Source of the DNA: a bacterium
GTDB lineage: Bacteria; Myxococcota_A; Bradymonadia; UBA7976; UBA1532
Direction: 5' to 3'
Assembly (NCBI GenBank): GCA_030426085.1
Contig: JAUHYW010000089.1
Coordinates: 1-37,232 of the forward strand
Length of the DNA stretch: 37,232 bases
Shown: positions 32,562 through 37,232 of the stretch, one piece after another
Layout of the letters: each line of letters starts with the position of its first letter
Numbering within the stretch: the stretch's first letter is position 1
The notes under the pieces: model-generated
Database searches by the model: none
What the model saw: the letters and a program-made list of their open reading frames with translations, nothing else
Told to the model about the DNA's origin: nothing
Position numbers and translations under genes: made by a program

Positions 32562-33136
32562 CACGCGCCCTCGCCCTCACGCTGCGCGAAGGCCTCGGCG
32601 ACCGAGCGCTGCGGCTGGGTGTACAGCCAGGCCAACAGGTCCGCCCGCTTCGGGCTCTTGCTCTTGAGCTTGCCACCGAGCTGGCTGACGAGCGCGGCGA
32701 GTGCCTCGACGGGTTCGTCGAGCCAGGGCTTGTCGATGATCTCGGCGGCGCCGAGCTGGGTCTGCAGCGCGGCTACGCGCTCGTCTCGCGCCAAGACCTG
32801 GAGCGCCAGCTGCTCGATCTTCGAGCTGTCCTCGGCGACCTGCTGGCTCAGCGCATCGCGCTGTTCGCAGAGCACCGCGATCTCGTGCCGCAGGTCGTCC
32901 TGCGCCTCGAACGCCGCGGCGAGCGCCACCCTCAGCTCGCGGATCTGTGCGCCGCTGGCATCGGTCTCGATGCTGCCGGCCGCTTGGGCACCGACCGCTC
33001 GCAGCCCGCGCCGCGCCTGGGCGGGCTTGATCGCCACGACCCGGCAGGTGTCCCCGGGCTTCAGCTCTCGGTTCTTGCCCTGGATGTCCTTGACCACGAG
33101 GCGCCCGGGCCCGGGCCACTTGGCGAGTTCGCTCAT
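32561..33136 (-). CDS. Coiled-coil phage protein (191 aa)
   Basis: The protein begins with a small SH3-like or beta segment (GRLVVKDIQGKNRELKPGDT, CRVVAIKPAQARRG). A long coiled coil follows at about 60-130 (RELRVALAAAFEAQDDLRHE, QQVAEDSSKIEQLALQVLAR). A helical end contains KSKSPKRADLLAWLYTQPQR. It is the first gene after the capsid gene, with a 58-base gap containing a hairpin and the recurring motif. The function is unknown; head-completion or capsid-associated roles would suit the place. Confidence 0.55.
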   Translation of the reverse strand: MSELAKWPGPGRLVVKDIQGKNRELKPGDTCRVVAIKPAQARRGLRAVGAQAAGSIETDASGAQIRELRVALAAAFEAQDDLRHEIAVLCEQRDALSQQVAEDSSKIEQLALQVLARDERVAALQTQLGAAEIIDKPWLDEPVEALAALVSQLGGKLKSKSPKRADLLAWLYTQPQRSVAEAFAQREGEGA

Positions 33137-33154
33137 TGATTGCTCCGCTCCGGC

Positions 33155-33164
33155 GTGTTCGAAA
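33155..33164 (-). promoter_or_regulatory. Recurring motif TTTCGAACAC, copy 4 (intergenic)
   Basis: This copy lies in the 58-base gap after the capsid gene, just past the 8-bp hairpin and 19-28 bases upstream of the ATG of the coiled-coil gene. Confidence 0.4.
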
Positions 33165-33166
33165 TG

Positions 33167-33189
33167 CCCCGCTGAGCCGGCCAGCGGGG
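33167..33189 (-). terminator. Perfect 8-bp hairpin after the major capsid gene
   Basis: CCCCGCTG (33167-33174) pairs fully with CAGCGGGG (33182-33189) around a seven-base loop, starting six bases after the capsid stop on the coding strand. No T-run follows, so it is more likely an attenuator or mRNA-stabilising stem that keeps capsid mRNA abundant than a complete terminator. Confidence 0.45.
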
Positions 33190-33194
33190 GGGCC

Positions 33195-34286
33195 TCAGCC
33201 GAGGACGTCGGTGATGGTGTAGATCCCGGTGCGATCGAGCAGGTGGAACGATTCGCAGTGGAGCATGCCGTGCTCCTTCGAATTGGTGCGGACCTGGTAC
33301 TCGCCGGCGACGTAGGTCATGCCCGCGAGCCGGGCGCGGAGGTCCGCCTGGGGCACGGTGCCCGGATCGGCGAGCACCGCGCCGTGGGCGGCCTTGAACT
33401 CGGGCAGGTCCTGGAAGAGGTTGGCGGGCCGCATGATGTGCACCGCCCCGGCCGCGACCACCGGGATGACGAAGTCCTCGGCGGGGCGCTCGGGATCACG
33501 CCCGATGCCATCCATCTCCGTCCGGGCGAACACGATGTGGTCGCCGAGGATGTAGTCCTTGAAGTTCTTCGGGTTCTGGTGAGCGGCGTCGACGACGAGG
33601 CGCCTGACGCCGAGCTGCGGCTGCAGATACAGCTTGACCAGCGAGTCGTCGGTGTGAATGCCGTTGACGTTGTCGGCCAGCTTGTCGACCACGCTCGGGT
33701 GGCGCCGGACGAAGTCGTACATCTTGACGTTGAGGTACACGGTATCGGCGTCGCTCGCCCGCGCGCCCGCGAGCATGATGGCGTCGAGGTCATCCGCGTC
33801 GTCGATCGCGTTGCCAGCCCGGCTCACGCTGTCGGGGTGGAAGGCGGCCGCGCCCTGCGCGATCCAGGCCGCGTGGCGGAGCGCGGAGCCGACCCGGAGT
33901 TGCCGCGCCATCCACGCCGCCTGGCGCGCCTGATACAGCAGCGCGTTCTTGAACGAGTCGCGGCCGCCCAGCTGCACCTTCGCCGCGTCGTCGAAGTCGA
34001 CGACGTCGAAGTCCCGGTACAGGGGGCACACGTACTCCGTCGGGCTGAGCGGCGGGGTGTTGCTGCGCACGCCGTCGGCCTTGCTGACGGCGGGGCGGAT
34101 CTCCTCCTCGGTCAGGGCCGGGTAGTCGGCGGGGTCGTCCGACTCGCGCTGAAATGTGCCGCTGGGCTCGCCGGCGACCCGACCCCAGAGGGTGAGGTGG
34201 GCGAACTTCCGGGCGTCCTTCGCGTGGTCGTAGCCCCCGATCGCGCCGGGGACCAGGGTGTCGATGGGGCGTTCTGTGGTCGCCAT
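33195..34286 (-). CDS. Major capsid protein (HK97-fold, gpE-type candidate)
   Basis: The 363-residue protein has the size and layout of HK97-fold capsid proteins: an N-terminal arm, a first conserved block LYRDFDVVDFDDAAKVQLGG, a helix of QAAWMARQLRVGSALR, and an internal D-A-DTVYLNVKMYDFVRRHPSVVDKL segment in which a strand-helix step reads as the family NTLVLG-type motif. Further C-terminal are DYILGDHIVFARTEM and EDFVIPVVAAGAVHIMRPAN, then GEYQVRTNSKEHGMLHCESF. It follows protease/scaffold and decoration genes in the standard order. The ATG has ACGGAGAA upstream, a good ribosome site. Confidence 0.8.
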   Translation of the reverse strand: MATTERPIDTLVPGAIGGYDHAKDARKFAHLTLWGRVAGEPSGTFQRESDDPADYPALTEEEIRPAVSKADGVRSNTPPLSPTEYVCPLYRDFDVVDFDDAAKVQLGGRDSFKNALLYQARQAAWMARQLRVGSALRHAAWIAQGAAAFHPDSVSRAGNAIDDADDLDAIMLAGARASDADTVYLNVKMYDFVRRHPSVVDKLADNVNGIHTDDSLVKLYLQPQLGVRRLVVDAAHQNPKNFKDYILGDHIVFARTEMDGIGRDPERPAEDFVIPVVAAGAVHIMRPANLFQDLPEFKAAHGAVLADPGTVPQADLRARLAGMTYVAGEYQVRTNSKEHGMLHCESFHLLDRTGIYTITDVLG

Positions 34287-34328
34287 CGGGGTTCTCCGTG
34301 GCCGTCAAGGCCGTCTGAGCGCTGAGCG

Positions 34329-34703
34329 CTAAATCGTGTGCAGGCCGTCGAGGACGCGGACCGGCACGGTCCGGCCGGCGCCTGCGCCCAGAAACTGGGC
34401 GAGAACGCAGGCAGGGCGGTCGCCGGCGCCGCTCGGGACGCCGGCGCCATCGGCGTCGGGGCTGATGAGGTCGGTCGTCGCCGGGTCGATGGGCGACCCG
34501 AGCAGCAGCTGCGCTTCTTCGCCGGGCAGGGCGACAGCGATCTCGCCACCGGGGCGGTCGGTCACCGAAATGCAGACCCCGACACATCGCACGGCGCCGG
34601 ACGCCGCGAGCGCCAGGTCGTCGCCGTCGCGCCTCACCAGGCGGCCCTTCCAGCCCGCCTCGTGGGGGTTGACGTCGCTCGGGGCGAAGAAGCGCTTGGC
34701 CAT
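34329..34703 (-). CDS. Capsid decoration protein candidate
   Basis: ATG 34703 gives 124 residues in the place of the lambda gpD gene, between protease/scaffold and major capsid. It is made of short beta strands: GWKGRLVRRDGDDLALAASG, GVCISVTDRPGGEIAVALPG, then QLLLGSPIDPATTDLISPDA and a C-terminal TVPVRVLDGLHTI. The fold looks like DUF2190/decoration-type small capsid proteins. A second copy of this domain, fused to an Ig-like domain, occurs at 30746-31591. The tracked start at 34877 is rejected. Confidence 0.65.
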   Translation of the reverse strand: MAKRFFAPSDVNPHEAGWKGRLVRRDGDDLALAASGAVRCVGVCISVTDRPGGEIAVALPGEEAQLLLGSPIDPATTDLISPDADGAGVPSGAGDRPACVLAQFLGAGAGRTVPVRVLDGLHTI

Positions 34704-34705
34704 CG

Positions 34706-35308
34706 TCAGCGACCGCGCGAGCTGCGGTAGGCCGCCGCCGCGGCCTTGGCGAAGTCGCCGCCGAACTTCTCGGTCGCGAGTTGGTGGATGGCCGCCGGCG
34801 ACAGCGGGTCGACCGTGCCCTGCGACAGCCCGTGGCTGGTGCGCTCGGCCGGGACCAGCGCCTCGCGCTTGCCCCACTCGGCGAACAGCTCACGGTCCTC
34901 GTCGGTGGCGTTGGGGCTGTGGGCCCGGCGGTGGTCGGCGAGGTACCGCGTCCGGTCGGTCGGGCTGACCGTGCGGCTCGCGAGCAGCTCGGCGAAGCCC
35001 CGCTCGCCGTCCGCGAGGTCGAGCCGCGCCTGCAGCGCGGCGAGCTGGGTCTTGTGCTCGATCGTGGCGGCCGCCAGCGCGTGCTGGATCACCTGTTCGA
35101 TCTTGCCCTGCGACAGGTTGGCGCCGTCCGCGGTGCCCTGCGACAGGCTCGCCATCGGCGACCCGCCGGGCATCTCCTCGCCGGCGGGCTCTTCGCCAGC
35201 GGGCTCCTCGCCGGCCGGCTTCATGGCGGCGAGGCACGCCTCGAGCTGGTCGCCCAGCGCCGCGAAGCCGGCCGCCATCATGTCCTTGAGCTGCTGGATC
35301 TCTTCCAT
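34706..35308 (-). CDS. Nested scaffold protein (internal in-frame start)
   Basis: ATG 35308 (Met 362 of the fusion) is preceded by GAGGAGG at 35323-35317 with eight bases between, the best ribosome site in this part of the window. It would produce a separate 200-residue protein with the same C-terminus: MEEIQQLKDMMAAGFAALGD, the (PAGEE) repeat, coiled-coil segments (IEQVIQHALAAATIEHKTQL) and a final helical tail. This is the arrangement of lambda C/Nu3 and Mu I/Z, where a protease gene contains an in-frame scaffold gene. Confidence 0.6.
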   Translation of the reverse strand: MEEIQQLKDMMAAGFAALGDQLEACLAAMKPAGEEPAGEEPAGEEMPGGSPMASLSQGTADGANLSQGKIEQVIQHALAAATIEHKTQLAALQARLDLADGERGFAELLASRTVSPTDRTRYLADHRRAHSPNATDEDRELFAEWGKREALVPAERTSHGLSQGTVDPLSPAAIHQLATEKFGGDFAKAAAAAYRSSRGR

Positions 35309-36391
35309 GTCGGGGCCCTCCTCGGAGCCGTCGGTGGTCGGGTGGTCGGCCCGGGGGTCGCTGAGACGGACGCGGTCCAGCTTCTCGTGGGCCTGTGCGG
35401 GGTTACGGGTGAGAGCGAGGCCGTCCATGAGGATCGAGCCCAGCAGTTGCCGGGTTGCGGGGTGGAACGACGGCCCGGGGGCGATCTCCGGGCTCGACCA
35501 GATGGCGCCGCTCGAGGCGGCGACGTACTCGGCGAGCCCGGGGTTGTAGGCCGGGGCCACGGCGAGGCTCTCGCCACCGTCGACGAGCCAGGCCGCGACG
35601 ACCGTCCCCGCGCTCGGAGGCCGGTGCTCGAGGTTGATCGGGATCTCCTGGCCGGCGTCGAACGCGGCCACGATTGCCGCGAGATCCTCGCGGGTGATGG
35701 TGCCTCGGCGCTCGCCGCCGGGGATGTGGCGCCGCTTGGCGCCGGCCATCACCGTCGCCGCCACCCGCTGATAGATCTCGCCCGTGGCGAGACACCGGAA
35801 CGGCTTTCCGAGTACCCAGCCGTCGGTGAGCTCGATCCCATGGGTGCGCCGGCCGGCTTCGGCCTCGAGGTCGACGCCCCACCGCAGCTCGCGATAGGGC
35901 ACCCGCGCAGCCAGATTCTCTCGGCCGCGACCCAGCTCGAGCACCGCCCGCGCGTCGCCGAGCGCGACTTCGAGGGCCATGGCGGTGCACCCGCCCGACG
36001 GGAGCGGACCCGAGTACTCGCCCGCGCCCACGTAGGCGACCGTCGAGTGGGCGATGAACTCCGGGTGGGTCTCCGGCGTTGGAATCCCGCGTGCGGCGAG
36101 GGCTGCCCGGAGCCAGTCCCGCAGCGTGGCAACGGGGCCGGGGTCGTCGACGAGCAGCACGGCCGCCCGCTGCTCGGTGTCGCCGAGATACTCGACCGTC
36201 GAGCCCAGACGGATCGGGACCGGCTTCGCGGCCCGGGCCACGGCCTCGACGACCTCGAGCACGTCGGCGAAGGGTGCGGTGCACTCCGGCGAGAAGCAGA
36301 GGGTCACATGCGGCGCGCCACGCTGTTCGTCGGGTGGATACTGGGCGGCGCAGGCCTCGGGCAGCCGGATGCCGAGGTAGAGGTCAGGCAT
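34706..36391 (-). CDS. 2H phosphoesterase - prohead protease - scaffold fusion
   Basis: The 561-residue protein has three parts. Residues 1-125 show the two HxT/S motifs of 2H phosphoesterases (2'-5' RNA ligase/cyclic phosphodiesterase superfamily): H28-V-T30 in GAPHVTLCFSP and H115-S-T117 in FIAHSTVAYVG, 87 residues apart as usual. Residues about 180-340 match Mu gpI-type prohead proteases, with PINLEHRPPSAGTVVAAWL (251-269) and the family phrase LALTRNPA (325-332). Residues 362-561 are a charged helical scaffold with (PAGEE)3 and three LSQG motifs. It overlaps the portal stop by eight bases. Whether the 2H domain is enzymatically active is inference from retained motifs. Confidence 0.75.
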   Translation of the reverse strand: MPDLYLGIRLPEACAAQYPPDEQRGAPHVTLCFSPECTAPFADVLEVVEAVARAAKPVPIRLGSTVEYLGDTEQRAAVLLVDDPGPVATLRDWLRAALAARGIPTPETHPEFIAHSTVAYVGAGEYSGPLPSGGCTAMALEVALGDARAVLELGRGRENLAARVPYRELRWGVDLEAEAGRRTHGIELTDGWVLGKPFRCLATGEIYQRVAATVMAGAKRRHIPGGERRGTITREDLAAIVAAFDAGQEIPINLEHRPPSAGTVVAAWLVDGGESLAVAPAYNPGLAEYVAASSGAIWSSPEIAPGPSFHPATRQLLGSILMDGLALTRNPAQAHEKLDRVRLSDPRADHPTTDGSEEGPDMEEIQQLKDMMAAGFAALGDQLEACLAAMKPAGEEPAGEEPAGEEMPGGSPMASLSQGTADGANLSQGKIEQVIQHALAAATIEHKTQLAALQARLDLADGERGFAELLASRTVSPTDRTRYLADHRRAHSPNATDEDRELFAEWGKREALVPAERTSHGLSQGTVDPLSPAAIHQLATEKFGGDFAKAAAAAYRSSRGR

Positions 36392-37232
36392 CGCCGACCA
36401 GCTTGCGGGGGACGCCGCCGGAGGCCGGGTCGTAGTTCTTCGTCGACACCGGCGGAGCCCCCTCGGGCGGGGTCAAGCGCTCGAGCTCGGCGAGCGTGCG
36501 CCGGCCATCCTCGGGGTCGATGTCGGCCAGGCGCATGAGCCGGTCCCAGATGACCGGGAAGCGGGCGATGTTGACCGCCGGCTGCAGCAGGTTGGGCAGG
36601 TGGTTGAGCAGGTCGGCGAGCGGGTCGTCGGCGACGCCGAAGTGCTTGAGCCGGGGGTAGTCGTTCGGGTGCTGCGGGCCGTAGCTCAGGTCGAGCACCC
36701 GCTGAACCGAGCCACCGCCCGGGCGGGGTCGACCGGAGAGGGCGTCGCACCAGGTGTCGAGCACGCGCACGACGAGCTGGGTGAACGCGTCTTGCAGAAC
36801 CTGCCCGACGTTGTAGCTGCCAGTGCCCGAGGTGCCGAGTTCGAGCATGTTGAGCAGGTACGCCGAGAGGATCTGCTCGTAGGCGAACCGCAGCACCGAG
36901 AGGATTCGCTCGGGGTTGAAGGCGTCCTGCCCGACGATCTCGACCCGGAACTCGGGACTGTCGAGCAGGTAGCTCGCTTCGCCGCCGGCGTACTGCTCCA
37001 TCACGCTGACGAAGCGGTCGAACATGTCGTCGAAGTCGGCGTCCTGGTAGATCCCAGTGCCCGCCCGGCGGTCGATGGTCGCCTTCGGCACGCCAACGGC
37101 GTACTTCATAGCGCGGGCTGACGCCCGCAACCCAAGGGCGATACTCAACCGCTGACGGGAGAACGAACACGGCGCCGCTCGGGTAGAGGTCAGGTTGCGA
37201 CATCCAACGACCACCCGAGGCGGCACCGTGAA
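36384..37232 (-). CDS. Portal protein, DUF935 (Mu gp29-like), 5' part outside the window
   Basis: The frame is open to the right edge; the visible part is about 280 residues, so the N-terminal half of a normal portal (about 450-500) lies outside. Portal-like features: GVPKATIDRRAGTG, FDDMFDRFVSVMEQYAGGEA, ILSVLRFAYEQILSAYLLNM, and the family phrase LGTSGTGSYNVGQVLQDAF, followed by YGPQHPNDYPRLKHFGV. Portal dodecamers thread DNA into the head. GTG 37224-37226 is the outermost start in view but is not likely to be the true start. Near the right edge a second frame looks more protein-like, so a +1 frameshift between about 37120 and 37180 is possible. Confidence 0.7.
   Translation of the reverse strand, partial: FTVPPRVVVGCRNLTSTRAAPCSFSRQRLSIALGLRASARAMKYAVGVPKATIDRRAGTGIYQDADFDDMFDRFVSVMEQYAGGEASYLLDSPEFRVEIVGQDAFNPERILSVLRFAYEQILSAYLLNMLELGTSGTGSYNVGQVLQDAFTQLVVRVLDTWCDALSGRPRPGGGSVQRVLDLSYGPQHPNDYPRLKHFGVADDPLADLLNHLPNLLQPAVNIARFPVIWDRLMRLADIDPEDGRRTLAELERLTPPEGAPPVSTKNYDPASGGVPRKLVGDA

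Overview
The window is very GC-rich and gene-dense. It reads as bacterial chromosome on the left (about 1-12,760) and as most of the virion-structure module of a tailed prophage on the right (about 13,780-37,232). Sigma-54-controlled rtcBA, Aat, several lipoproteins and a Gly/Cys-rich surface-type protein suggest a high-GC Gram-negative, plausibly Myxococcota or a related deltaproteobacterial lineage. No rRNA or marker gene is present to fix this.

Chromosomal part. The C-terminal end of a Gly-rich protein meets a three-gene minus-strand run: amrS radical SAM enzyme, a winged-helix protein and a Baeyer-Villiger-type FAD monooxygenase. Divergent from amrS lie amrB (Memo-like) and amrA (AMMECR1), so the AmmeMemoRadiSam trio is split around one intergenic region. 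Next come a lipoprotein, aat (leucyl/phenylalanyl-tRNA-protein transferase), and the RNA-repair locus: rtcB and rtcA on the minus strand behind a textbook -24/-12 promoter, with divergent rtcR (CARF-like domain plus sigma-54 AAA+ activator). rtcR is followed 4 bases later by a small NlpC/P60-like protein.

Transition. 12,756-13,901 has no confident gene. It holds a short protein-like remnant and about ten copies of a degenerate 60-bp tandem repeat.

Prophage part, transcribed almost wholly right to left. From the right edge: DUF935-type portal; a three-part protein (2H phosphoesterase, prohead protease, scaffold) with a nested scaffold start; capsid decoration; major capsid; connector-type proteins; a second decoration protein with an Ig-like extension; a tail-terminator candidate; tail tube; tail-completion candidate; tail assembly chaperone with a clear -1 frameshift site; tape measure; distal tail proteins; and a 1013-residue tail-tip candidate. 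Most neighbours overlap by ATGA or GTGA, implying translational coupling. To the left are accessory genes: four small exported or lipoproteins, an HTH protein, a secreted 11-residue-repeat protein and a D12-class DNA adenine methylase. No terminase, integrase, lysis enzyme or attachment site was identified; the phage continues past the right edge.

The most notable points are the 2H phosphoesterase fused to a capsid protease, the nested scaffold start, the CCCAAAA frameshift that recovers a Cys-containing segment with no usual start codon, the duplicated decoration module, and a 10-bp motif that recurs only in the phage part.
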